The notes under the pieces are model-generated. The model made no database searches, had not been told where the DNA came from, and saw only the letters and a list, made by a program, of their open reading frames with translations. DNA of 64,000 nt from Edaphochlamys debaryana (lineage: Eukaryota > Chlorophyta > Chlorophyceae > Chlamydomonadales): contig JAEHOE010000235.1 of assembly GCA_016858145.1 (NCBI GenBank), positions 26,036 through 90,035 on the forward strand, written 5' to 3'. The translations under genes were made by a program, and so were the position numbers. Shown here in pieces: positions 46,265 through 55,575 of the stretch (positions within the stretch are counted from its first letter, which is position 1; the number at the start of each line of letters is the position of its first letter).

Positions 46265-47623
46265 TGTACTGCCGGGTTGAGGGGGTCACGCGATGTGTGT
46301 GGGCACACGCACGCCGGCTTGCTCAGGATTCTCTGTGCTCACGCCAGGCCGCACGCTGCATACCGGTAGGCCTGGGCTACCACCAAAGGAAAGGGGTTTT
46401 GGTTGAGCAGCGAGATTTGGGGGGGGGGGACGCAGCAAGGGGACATGGGAGACGGGAGCAGGGCAGAAGGTGCCCGTTTGGAGGGCCTTCAGCCTGGAAC
46501 AGGAGGGGTAACGGGACGAGCGCCATAGATGCGTACGGCGCATGAGAGAGGGATTGACTATGGCGTTATTCGTTGACTGGGGCGTTGACTTTGGCCCCAT
46601 ACATTGACCCAGTTGTACGGCCGTCGGAGGCCTTATGTATTGAGCTGTTGAGGTACAGGGCACGCAGGTGGTGCACCTGCGTGGCAAGTGAGGGTTGGAA
46701 GCGGTGCTTCGAGGAAGTAGGTACTATACGAAGGGATCGTAGAGGGAGTTGCGCGGTTGCTTCCTCTGGCGGGCGGTGCCCGTTGTTCTGTACGACACCC
46801 AGGCCGTATTTAAGGCCGGGGGTCGCCGGCTGCGACAAGCCCCGGACCCCAAGAACAGGTCGACTGGAGCACCGAACGGAATTGGTGGACCCCTGATACC
46901 CGAGACCTCTGATAGGTCCCAAGCGCAAGGAAACAGGAGGAATCTCTCGTGTAAACGTGTGTGCTCGACTGAGGCCCTGTCCCTCGAGCCCCTCTGCGCC
47001 ATCGAGCGCCCAGCCTGGCCCTTTGGCCCCTGCACGCAGTCAGCCTGCGTTGCGACCCGTGCCCCTAGCCCCCACGGACTGAGCCTCAGCGCCCTCCGTC
47101 GAGTGGAGCTACTTCTCTGCTGAGCAGCCCAGCTCGGCCCCCTTTCCAGTGTCAGCCCGGCTCTAACCCGCTGCGTTGCCCTTGCTGTGCGCGCGAGCGG
47201 AGGCGAGCGCGTGCCTTTTAGCCCGCTTCGCTTGTTCTCTCCTTGGCTCTGCCCGTCTGCACGCCAAGCCCGTGTCCTGCGGTTACCCCTTGACCCGACA
47301 CGCCCTATCCCGGAGCCCTGTCGTCACCCCGACGCCGTCAGTGCCTCCGTCCCCCTCAAACCTACCTCAATTACCCGCAACGCTTCGGCAAAGCAAGTCT
47401 TCCGCTGCGCAGTATCCCTGCTGCTATCGCCTGTCCGTTGATTGAGCCCCGCAACGTGACACGCACCCAATCCGGCATTGACAGAGACTGGTGCCAGTGT
47501 CCTCACACACTGAGCCCCGGGCACCTCACGGCGCAGCAGAACGGTCCTAGGGCAAGCCAGCACACCACTCCGGAACGCGCGAAAATTTTGTGTGGTTACG
47601 TGTTTGGTGTGGCTTCGCTTTCT
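46265..47623 (+). repeat. Right long terminal repeat
   Basis: Same sequence as the left LTR, with TATTTAAG at 46807-46814 and TGTAA at 46950-46954. AGCCATGGCAGC precedes it (46253-46264) and follows it (47624-47635). Confidence 0.85.
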
Positions 47624-47689
47624 AGCCATGGCAGCGGCAAGAGCCGCGATAGCCGCGACCGCGAGGACGTCGCGGCGGCGGGTACGCAT
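47624..47689 (-). other. Possible signal-peptide exon of gene D cut by the LTR element
   Basis: The minus strand from ATG at 47689 reads MRTRRRDV followed by a hydrophobic Ala/Val/Ile/Leu run of about 14 residues. That is a typical secretory signal. The start context CTCACAATGCG is acceptable. The frame then enters the right LTR. Since gene D lacks a first exon and looks extracellular, this may be its start, now separated by 7 kb of retrotransposon. I could not place a good donor site, so the link is a hypothesis. Confidence 0.3.
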
Positions 47690-47999
47690 TGTGAGTGCGT
47701 GACTCCTCAAGCCAGCCACAACTACTGGATTGCTGTAATTATAAACGTGTGAGAGTTGCTTGTGTATGCGCAGTCTCTGTAGAACTGCGGCTCAGGCTGG
47801 CGAACAACGGCTTACGTGCTCGTTGTAACTTAAACACGGCTCGCGCTGACCCTGGGCCAGGCAGATACAGTAGCGAGGGAATGGGTGAAGCTATATACTA
47901 CTGCAATGAAGACTGGCATCGGGTTGCGCTCGGTTGTCTCCAATGAGCCCGGTCGCTCCTTTCGGGTTCCAGCCCGTCGCGCCCCCTACCTCGAGCTAT
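47690..47999. other. Short host-like spacer between two mobile elements
   Basis: AT content is higher than average and no ORF is convincing. It could be the promoter of the possible signal-peptide exon. Nothing more specific is visible. Confidence 0.3.
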
Positions 48000-48350
48000 G
48001 GGTACGACCACTATACCAGTCCCAGGCATGCCTGGGCGAGTGGCCCATACAGTGGTACCAGGCATGCCTGGCGATTACCTCCTCAAAACGCTTGTTTAAT
48101 GCATGGTTATATAAGCACTAACCTATGCGCGATCGCTGGAGCTGAAGCCGCGACGAACGGTTGACCATGAGCGGACATGTCGCCCATGACATGAACAGCC
48201 CACTCGCAGCCAAACCCAAGTCCATACCGCCAACCTGGGCGTGGTGCAAGCTAGGAGCTTAAGTGCACGTATATATGTAACCATAAGCTATCGCTGGGCC
48301 GGCGGGCAGGCGGTGGGGGCATTCGGGTGGGTGGGTTTTAGCCTGTTGTG
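48000..48350 (+). repeat. Left terminal inverted repeat
   Basis: It begins GGGTACGACC and is the reverse complement of 56450-56800 with few changes. Palindromes CCCAGGCATGCCTGGG (48021-48036) and CCAGGCATGCCTGG (48058-48071) could be transposase-binding sites. Confidence 0.88.
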
Positions 48351-48401
48351 GGTGTCAGGACACACTATGGGCTACGGCAAGGTGCAGCCGGCTGACCGAA
48401 C

Positions 48402-49749
48402 TGCTTCTGACTTAGCGTATGGCTTCGAGGCCGCCTGACTTCGCGTTTTTGGCTCTAGAGTCGCCAAGGGGGGGAGTTCGGTCAGCCGGCTGCACCTTGC
48501 CGTAGCCCATAGTGTGTCCTGACAGCTGACAGGGCACAGTACGGTCACTGTCACAGTATGGTTGCCGGTTGGGAGTTGAGGTAGGTTGCTGGAGGATTTG
48601 TGGTTGGTCTGCGGGTTGGTGCCGGAGGTTACGTCTAGGGTTGAGACTAGGGTTGTGACACCAGGGTTTGCCTCGTGGGACACGTGGCATGAGCACCTGA
48701 GGTACGGCAATGAGCCCTTCCGATCGGGGGGACTTAGGCGAACGCCCAGCTTCCGACTGGCAAGTCGGAAGCACTACTTGCGGCGGATCTACTCTGCTGT
48801 GACTGTAACTACTAGAGTGTTGCTGCTCTGCTGCCTCTAGCGCCTGCGGCGCGGTCTCTGTGCCATCCGACGACTCTAGTAGTTACAGTCACAGCAGAGT
48901 AGATCCGCCGCAAGTAGTGCTTCCGACTTGCCAGTCGGAAGCTGGGCGTTCGCCTAAGTCCCCCCGATCGGAAGGGCTCATTGCAGTACCTCAGGTGCTC
49001 ATGCCACGTGTCCCACGAGGCAAACCCTGGTGTCACAACCCTAGTCTCAACCCTAGACGTAACCTCCGGCACCAACCCGCAGACCAACCACAAACCTCCA
49101 ACAACCTACCTCAACTCCCAACTGGCAACCATACTGTGACAGTCCTCGGGTTTACAATGAAGGATCCTCAAAAGAATCACAGCGCTGGACGCTGCGGCCG
49201 TTCGGCCTACTCCACGGGCCTTGCCTCCTGCAAGACCTAGAACTGCGCAAAGCGCGACCATCAACCGCCTGGGGCTTGACCCCGCCCGTAACTGGGCCAT
49301 AGAACCGCCCATCCCCTAAGGGTACCCCTGCCGCATCCAGCCCCCCCCCTCACGAAACAGGATATCCGCCCCTTTAAACCAGCGAGGCGCCAGGCCCTTG
49401 GCTTGCAGCTCATCGAAGATAGGCTTCCGCTCCTTCCTCAGCGCCCTGCCGAGCGCGTTGAGGTAGGGCGTCACCACCACCCCGCTCACCACCCGCACCT
49501 CCTTCGCCCTGCGCCGAAACTCAGCCCGCTGTGCTGCCGTTACCCCGACAACCACATTCCACCCCCCCTCCCCCTTCCAGCTCCGCTGGACGGTAGCCTG
49601 GAGTGACCGTACTGTGCCCTGTCAGCTGTCAGGACACACTATGGGCTACGGCAAGGTGCAGCCGGCTGACTGAACTCCCCCCCTTGGCGACTCTAGAGCC
49701 AAAAACGCGAAGTCAGGCGGCCTCGAAGCCATACGCTAAGTCAGAAGCA
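48402..49749. repeat. Fold-back (long palindrome) with arms of about 417 bp
   Basis: The left arm 48402-48818 and the right arm 48873-49749 are inverted copies around a loop of about 54 bases. The right arm is split by the ORF1 fragment (about 49141-49600). A further inverted piece of the arm lies at 48362-48402. It may be a MITE or fold-back transposon nested in the larger element, or part of that element's own end. Confidence 0.85.
49141..49600 (-). mobile_element. 5'-truncated second copy of the ORF1-only LINE-like element
   Basis: The minus strand 49555-49316 encodes the C-terminal 79 residues of the ORF1p-like protein (RAEFRRRAKEVR, PYLNALGRALRK, KGADILF; ends with TAG). A 3' tail finishes in CATTGTAA, as in the intact copy at 37697-38829. 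It interrupts the right fold-back arm; a 3-base AGT at the junctions is the only possible target duplication. Confidence 0.75.
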
Positions 49750-49873
49750 GCTTGCTCAAACTGTACACAACAGTTCCCTCCAGCAGAGAAGCCTCAATCC
49801 TCCCCCATGCTCGCTAAGTGCTCTCACCAGGCTACAGCCAGCAGAAATCGTCTCCCTCGGTTCACCACCCTAT

Positions 49874-51419
49874 CTACGCATGCACCCAGTGCCCAGCGCC
49901 TCCCTTCCCGATACCCCTCATCAGCTGCGCCCTCATGGTCGCATCCCGGAACACTAACAGCCAAGCTCCAGGCTTTCCGTTGACGTATCCACAGGTGTCT
50001 CCAGTGATGATGGCCAGCCGCTCGTCCTCCGTGAAGGTGTTGAGCAGGGCAGCCCATGCGTCCGGCGGGGCCGTAAGCATGCGCCGTGGGATGAAGGCCA
50101 CGACTAGCGGCACCATGGCGACGGCCAGGGGCAGCCAGAAGGGCAGAAGCTCCGGGTGCGGAGCGGAGATGATGAGCCAGGACTCGCCGGGCGTGGCGAG
50201 GCGGCGGTAGGTCCCAGGTTGCAGGGGATCCAAGCGGGGCCAGCCTGGGGCCTCGGTGGCCCGGCCCCCGTTGGCGCAGACGGAGTAGCCTCTCGCGCGG
50301 AGCGCGTTGGCTAGAGTCTCATCGCCGGCGCAAGGGTCCAGAATGACGGGCGATCGGCTCGCGTCCAGGTGGTCCAGAAGTAGGTTGAGCACCTCCTCAG
50401 CGGGCGCAGGGTGCGTACCCGTGGGAAAGGACTCAGGCAGGCTAGAGGCCAGCCCGGGCACGGAGCGCAGCTGCAGCAGCGCCGTGACGAGGGCCGTGGT
50501 GGACGGTTGAGCGCATGCTTTGGCTGCTCGCAGAGTCAGGCGCTCCGCGGTGCCGTCAGTGTAGCGCGCCTCAATGGGGCGAGAGTGCGGTTCGTCTGAT
50601 TTGTAGTGCAGGGTGCCCCTACGGTTCACGAAGGTGTTGGTCGCGGGGTCTCGGACCTTGCGGGAGCAGGGAATGCCCTCCAGCGCCTTGGCCTCGTCGA
50701 GCCGGCGGCGCGCTTGAGCGGAGGGGAAGATCTGCGGCTGCGGTGCCTCGCGCGGTGCGGGGGCAGGCAGCTGATCAATTGTTGCCGGTGTCACGCCGCG
50801 GGCATGGCAGTCGGGGCAAGTCCAGGTGCCACGGGGCACGCGCTGGAGCGGGGGTCGAAGGCAGTACAGGTGCCAGCCGGTGCCGCACCCGTCGCACATG
50901 ACCATCTTGGACTCGTCGCCTGGGAAGGCACAGATCTCGCAGGGCAGGTCCAGCGGCGGCACTGCGATGCGGGAATCGACGATTGGGTCCAGGTCTTGGA
51001 GGTGGCAGGGAGCAAGGTTGCTCACGTGCTCCTTGCGGATGGTGCCGTTGCGGCCCATCAGCTCGGCAACTCCCTCTGGGCTCACGGCCACAATGCGGAG
51101 CACGGTGTCACGGACGGGCAGTTGGAGCGCGTTGTTCTGGTTGCGTAGGATGACGTAGACGTAGTCACCTACGTTGAATTTGGTAAAGCGGGGCTTGTAG
51201 CCGCCAGCTCGCACGCGGGCGTACTTGTGGCGGTCCCGCCACTGCGCCGTCAGCAGGTTCTGGCCGTTGAAAGGCGCGGCCTGTTGCACGTTGTGTGAGC
51301 GCAGCATGACGAGTTGGTCGGCCCATTGCGGATCGGCATCAGGGTCGATCGCCTCTGCCCACAGCTCGGCGGCGCCGAGGGGCACAGCAGGCGGCGCGCC
51401 GTACATGAGCTCAGTACGC
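49874..51419 (-). CDS. Integrase C-terminus, PHD finger and methyltransferase-like domain (part of element polyprotein)
   Basis: After the ELMYGAPP motif of Ty3/gypsy integrases comes a basic region with NVGDYVYV (51175-51150), the usual integrase C-terminal beta-barrel. Next is a C4HC3 PHD finger (50950-50800: CEIC, CDGCGTGWHLYC, then WTCPDC), a histone-tail reader fold. A linker follows, then a Rossmann-type stretch: VILDPCAGDETLANALRARGY (near 50345-50280) fits the SAM-binding motif I of DNA methyltransferases. Further on, SAPHPELLPFW sits where an NPPY/DPPY catalytic motif would be, so the enzyme may be inactive or of another kind. The open frame runs upstream to 51661, but that part lies in the inverted segment and is not genuine. 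Domain calls are by motif only. Confidence 0.65.
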
Positions 51420-51535
51420 CTCCGCCGAGCGCTGGGACGAGTACCTGCCTTGGGTCCTGATGGGCTACCGCTGCTCCCCTCAGAAGTCCACCGGCAAGTC
51501 CCCGTCCCAGCGCTCGGCGGAGGCGTACTGAGCGC
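51413..51535. repeat. Micro-inversion breaking the integrase
   Basis: A 28-base sequence appears in opposite orientations at 51413-51440 and 51508-51535. Between them the plus strand, not the minus, encodes the missing integrase piece (YLPWVLMGYRCSP, then KSTGKSP). The minus-strand frame hits a stop at 51480. The segment has been flipped with an arm duplicated, as in template switching or fold-back repair. Confidence 0.85.
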
Positions 51536-53280
51536 AGTACTTGCGCAGAGAGCGTTTGCAGACCTGCACGACCCTTTCCGCAGCGCCGTTGGCCTGCGGG
51601 TGGTTGGGCGACGTGTGACGATGGTCGATGAAGCATTGCTCGAGCAGGGCGGCAAAGGCACCTTGGAACTCGGAGCCTCCGTCGGTCACAACTTTGGCGG
51701 GCGCCGAGAAGCGGGCTAGGACGTTGGCTAGGAAGGCGTTGGCCACCTCCTCAGAGCCCTTGGAGCGAAGCGGAATCATCTCCACGTGCTTGGTCCAAGC
51801 CTCGACGCAGACCATGACGTACTCGTAGCCGGAGCTCGTGCGAGTGAGAGGCCCAGCCAGGTCCACGTGCCAGCGGAAGAAGGTCCCACGGATTGGCAGG
51901 GGGTGCAGCTCGGGCGGAGTGACGTTACCGACGGTGTTGGCGCGATCGCACAGGGGGCAGCGCTGAACCACATACTCAACATCCCTGGACATGCCTTGCC
52001 ACCATTAGCCGTTCTGGACCAGGCACAGGGTGCGGCGAGCTCCCCAGTGCCCCAGGCGGTGGTGGGCCTCCTGGATGATGGCTTGGCGGCGCTCAGGTGG
52101 AGGTACCTCGCGAATGGTGCTGTTGGGCATGCGGCGGTACAGGCGGTTGCTCCGGTCGTCAAAACGGTAGTTGATAGCATGACGCGCTACCCGTCTAGCC
52201 GCCTCTCCGACAATGCCGGCGGGGCAGGTGCCCTGGGCGAGGTAGTGGAGCAGTTGCTTGTCCTCCCAAGGGTCGCAGTAGCGGGACTCCTGGGCGTCGG
52301 CGACTGCCGAGACCAGGGCAGAAGTCCAGTGCTCGTTGGATTGGTGGTGCTGCAGCGCGGCGGTGACCAGGGCTGCAGGCTGTGCTGCTGTGTTGTTTTC
52401 AATCTCCCTACCCCCCCCCCAGCGGGGCAGCCGGTGGCGCCTGCTGTGGTGGCATGCGGGCCATGTGGTGCGGGGTGACGAAAGTGCGTTGAAGGGCTTG
52501 TGCGCAGAGACAGAGGCGTGCAGCAGCTGGAGCATGGTGAAGAGGCCAGCCGCCCAGTCGTCGGGGACGACCAGGAAGTCCCCGCAGACGCGCAGCTTGG
52601 ACGCGGTGCCGGGCGTGATGACGTTCCATACGCGGGCGATGCCGAGGGGTCGGCTGCTCTGGCGCAGGGACTTGACGCCGGCACTGCAGGGCTCCAGCTT
52701 GACGCCGAGGCTCTCGTACAAGCTCTGGACCATCAGACCCACCGTGTTGCACATAGTGTCGGGACCGATGCTGGGAGGGAAGATCAGGGTACCGTCGGCC
52801 TTGAGCAGGCCAGCGCCGCGCTTGGGGTCGCTGTTGTCGACGTAGTGGAGGGAGCCGGCGAGCTCGCTCCTCAAGTACTGCTTGATCTCCTCCACCTTGG
52901 AGCCGGCGGTGGCAGCTGTGGATGAGCAGGCGAGGGCGGAGGCCTCGGGCGCCACCTCAGGGGTCTTGAGCAGATCCAGCAGCTCGGCCATCATCTTGCC
53001 CAGGATCTCGAGCGCCGCAGCCGTCTTGCCTGGCCCCATGGGGCCGAAGCGGACGTTGGAGCTGCCGTCCTTCATGTGCGAGAAGGAGACCTGCTCCACG
53101 GGCGGCAGGCGCATGGAGCTGGGCAGCGGCCCGGGGGGCAGCTGCCGGAAGCTGGCAGGCATGGGCTCCTTGGTGGTGTTGAAGGCTGCGGCCGAGGAGG
53201 CCTGCGGCGGCCACACGGTCTGGCCCTGGACAGGCATTGGCGGCCCAGTCGGTGACACGGCGGGGCTGTTGAACTGCTGG
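51480..53280 (-). pseudogene. pol: Protease-integrase part of the element polyprotein, disrupted, no reverse transcriptase
   Basis: Read on the minus strand. A retropepsin-like region lies near 52760-52540: DTM replaces the DTG/DSG active-site triplet, then YESLGVKLEP and LRVCGDFLVVPDDW. It runs directly into the stretch that normally sits just before integrase (DKQLLHYLAQG, LYRRMPN). There is no room for reverse transcriptase or RNase H. The integrase zinc-binding motif (HHRLGH, then CPLC) is cut by TAA at 52005-52007, where WW follows in the same frame. The catalytic core is present: WHVDLAG, VVTDGGSEF and PQANGAAERV give the D, D, E triad at Ty3/gypsy spacing. The frame ends at the micro-inversion (51480). 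The junction with Gag needs a one-base shift near 53275. Confidence 0.75.
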
Positions 53281-55575
53281 TGACACGAACGTACTGTTGT
53301 ACGGGTGCTGGGCCACCGAGAGGACGTCCGTGTGCAGAGCGGAGGCCGAGCTCGGCGCGTACGAGGATGGCGGTGGGTGCGAGAAGGGCGGAGCCCCGTA
53401 GCCCATGGGCCAGGACGGTGGCGGCGGCACACCGGGCGGCGGGGCCGCCGGGGCCCGGAAGGAGGCCGAGGACGTGAAGGCACCTGCAGGCGGAGCCTGA
53501 GGGCCCTGGCCGTAGCCGTAGCTGTGGCCGTACGACGAGGGCGGCGGCGTGGAGTAGCCGTAGCCGTAACCGTAGGACGCGGGACCATGGCCGTAGTGCA
53601 GCGCCGCAGGCGGAGCCTGGGACCGCAGGTACGGCGAGGCCTCTGCAGCGTAGGCCGCGTGCTGCGGGTTGCCCTTGCCTCGGTTGTTGTCCTTGGGCTT
53701 GGCGTAGTCCTGCCTGCGGGGGCGGTCGCCCTGCGGCTGCTGCTGGCGCGGCGCCGAGAGCAGCGCCGCGTACTCCGGCTTCTTACGGACCAGCTCCGCC
53801 CAGGCATTGTCCATGTTGATGGACTTGGGGTGGCCGGGCAGCGCGGTCAGGTTGCCGGCCTTGGCGTTGGCCGTGCAGAAGTCCACCGAGTGGTGCTTGG
53901 CGTTGCAGAAGGAGCAGTCGCCCGTGGAGCCGGTGGCGGGGCCGGGCTCTGCCTTGGGCCAGCGGGGCTTGCTGCCGCTGCTCGACTGCTGCTGCTGCTG
54001 GCGCCCGCCCGCCTGGCCGCCGTAGCCCTTGCCGTGGTCCTGGTGACCGGAGTGCGTGGCCAGAGCCGAGACGCTGTTGGCCATGCGCTCGATCTGCGAC
54101 GAGAGGCGGGCGATGTCGGCAGAGCCCACGCCGGGGGCGCTGGTGCTCTCGGAGACGGGGCCAGCAGACGTGGCGAACGCCTTGACCTTCTTGGGGTCCT
54201 TGACCTTGCTGTCGGCCACCTCCTGCTCGATCCGGAAGGCACTGTAGATCTCGTGGCAGCGGACTATGGCCTTGGCAAGGTCCCAGGCGGTGGGGTCGCT
54301 GTCCTCCTTGCCCAGGTAGCTGACCTTGATGGTGTCGTTCATGAAGCTGGCCTTGACCCAGTGCGACTCCATGACGGCCCGGAGCCAGCGCTCGGTGCGG
54401 ACGCGCCTCGAGATGCTGGCCTCGCTGATGGGCCTGACGATGGAGAGGAAACGAGCGCCCGCCGTCATGGGGTCCTCGAGGGGCTCGACGCCGAAGGTGA
54501 CGTAGCTCTTCTTGGACGTGGGGTCCTCGCGGCCGAACTTCTTGGCCAGGGCCTCCAGCAGGTGCTTGCAGGCGTCGAGCTTAAGGTCAGGGAGCTTGGC
54601 CTGGCCCTTGTACTCGGGGGGATTGGCGTCGCCGGCGTGGAGCAGGGTCCACTTGTCCTTGTGCTCAGCCAGGGCCTCGGCGCCCTCGGTCGCGCACCAG
54701 CCTTGCACAACCAGGTTGAGGTTGTTGCCCCCATCCTTGGTGAGCCCCCCGGCCATGCCGGCGAGGATGAGCTCGGCAATCAGGGCCTTGTTGTCGCCTC
54801 GGTCACTCATGGCCCACTGCTTGACGAACAGGCGAGCGGACTGCAGGAAGGCAGGAAGGGAAGTTGGCTTAGCATCGAAGCTGGGGCAGTTGCGGTCGCC
54901 CATATCTTCGTCTTCACTCCACCTGGGCGGAGCCCGGGGAGCTAGCTGAGCAGCAGGTGCCGGCGCAGGCAGCGCCGGGGCGGGAAGCGGAAGGCCTCCG
55001 CCGTCCCCCTCAGCAGGTGCTAAGCCTAGGGCCCCCTCAGCCGCAGGCTGGGGGTCTCGTACTTGATCGGCCGGGGCGGGGCCCGGGCCGAGATCTTGCT
55101 GCTCACCAGGCGCGTCGGGCAGTGCCGGCAGGCGATGCCCGAGCTCCTCGGTGAGTGCAGGTAGAGCCCCCGCAGCCGAGGGCTGCGGGGCTGGCAGAGA
55201 GGGAACGCGGGCGGGGCCCGGTCCCGAAGGCGCTCCAGCAGCGCTGCCACCGGAGTTGGAGCCAGAAGGACCTGCAACGTCGTTGCGGGTTGGCTCAGTC
55301 GCGAGGTCGGCCGAAGGCGCGCGATGATGTTGAAGCTCACCGGAGCCTCCGGAGTTCGACGGCCCAGCACCGGCGGAGCCGGTGGGGTCTTGCTCAAATA
55401 GCGGGTTGCCGCGAAGAGCAGTTGTAGCCGCTCGCGGGTCAGCGAGGCCTCGTCCGCGAGTTGGGCTTGCAGGTGCCGAGCGTATGGGAGTACCTGCGTT
55501 TCGGGCGTTCAGCAGAGCAGCCACATCTAGGGACCATAAGCTATCGCTAGGCCGGCGGGCAGGCGGCGGGGGCAC
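52957..55575 (-). CDS. gag: Gag-like protein with CCHC zinc knuckle
   Basis: The open frame spans 55575-52957. The first ATG in frame is at 54903 (MGDRNCPSF), so 55575-54904 is either leader or uses another start. Residues after the ATG resemble a capsid domain (SLPAFLQSARLFVKQW, then DACKHLLEALAKKFG, then FLSIVRPIS). A zinc knuckle CSFCNAKHHSVDFC (CX2CX4HX4C) lies near 53925-53880 after a Gln-rich stretch. A Tyr/Gly/Pro-rich tail (YGYGYGY, near 53530-53600) follows. After about 53275 the frame is out of register with the protease-integrase frame, and its last 100 residues are probably not genuine. The open frame begins inside an inverted unit of the element's own satellite. Confidence 0.75.
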   Translation of the reverse strand: MPPPPARRPSDSLWSLDVAALLNARNAGTPIRSAPASPTRGRGLADPRAATTALRGNPLFEQDPTGSAGAGPSNSGGSGELQHHRAPSADLATEPTRNDVAGPSGSNSGGSAAGAPSGPGPARVPSLPAPQPSAAGALPALTEELGHRLPALPDAPGEQQDLGPGPAPADQVRDPQPAAEGALGLAPAEGDGGGLPLPAPALPAPAPAAQLAPRAPPRWSEDEDMGDRNCPSFDAKPTSLPAFLQSARLFVKQWAMSDRGDNKALIAELILAGMAGGLTKDGGNNLNLVVQGWCATEGAEALAEHKDKWTLLHAGDANPPEYKGQAKLPDLKLDACKHLLEALAKKFGREDPTSKKSYVTFGVEPLEDPMTAGARFLSIVRPISEASISRRVRTERWLRAVMESHWVKASFMNDTIKVSYLGKEDSDPTAWDLAKAIVRCHEIYSAFRIEQEVADSKVKDPKKVKAFATSAGPVSESTSAPGVGSADIARLSSQIERMANSVSALATHSGHQDHGKGYGGQAGGRQQQQQSSSGSKPRWPKAEPGPATGSTGDCSFCNAKHHSVDFCTANAKAGNLTALPGHPKSINMDNAWAELVRKKPEYAALLSAPRQQQPQGDRPRRQDYAKPKDNNRGKGNPQHAAYAAEASPYLRSQAPPAALHYGHGPASYGYGYGYSTPPPSSYGHSYGYGQGPQAPPAGAFTSSASFRAPAAPPPGVPPPPSWPMGYGAPPFSHPPPSSYAPSSASALHTDVLSVAQHPYNSTFVSPAVQQPRRVTDWAANACPGPDRVAAAGLLGRSLQHHQGAHACQLPAAAPRAAAQLHAPAARGAGLLLAHEGRQLQRPLRPHGARQDGCGARDPGQDDGRAAGSAQDP

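Larger units (their letters stand above)
40730..47623 (+). mobile_element. LTR retrotransposon coding only for Gag (TR-GAG-like), young
   Basis: Two direct repeats of about 1.36 kb (40730-42089 and 46265-47623) differ by about three substitutions and one G-run length change. A primer-binding-like TGGTAGCGGGACC follows the left LTR, and Gag follows about 110 bases later. The space from the Gag stop to the right LTR is only 1.4 kb with no reverse transcriptase, RNase H or integrase motif, so the element is non-autonomous. The two outer flanks do not match, so a normal target-site duplication is not seen. Instead the right LTR alone is flanked by AGCCATGGCAGC on both sides. Confidence 0.85.

Noticed and set aside
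46265..47623. Right LTR as an independent solo LTR with a 12-base target duplication
   Set aside because: Duplications of that length are not expected for LTR elements, and the LTR pair with Gag between fits one element; kept only as an open oddity.
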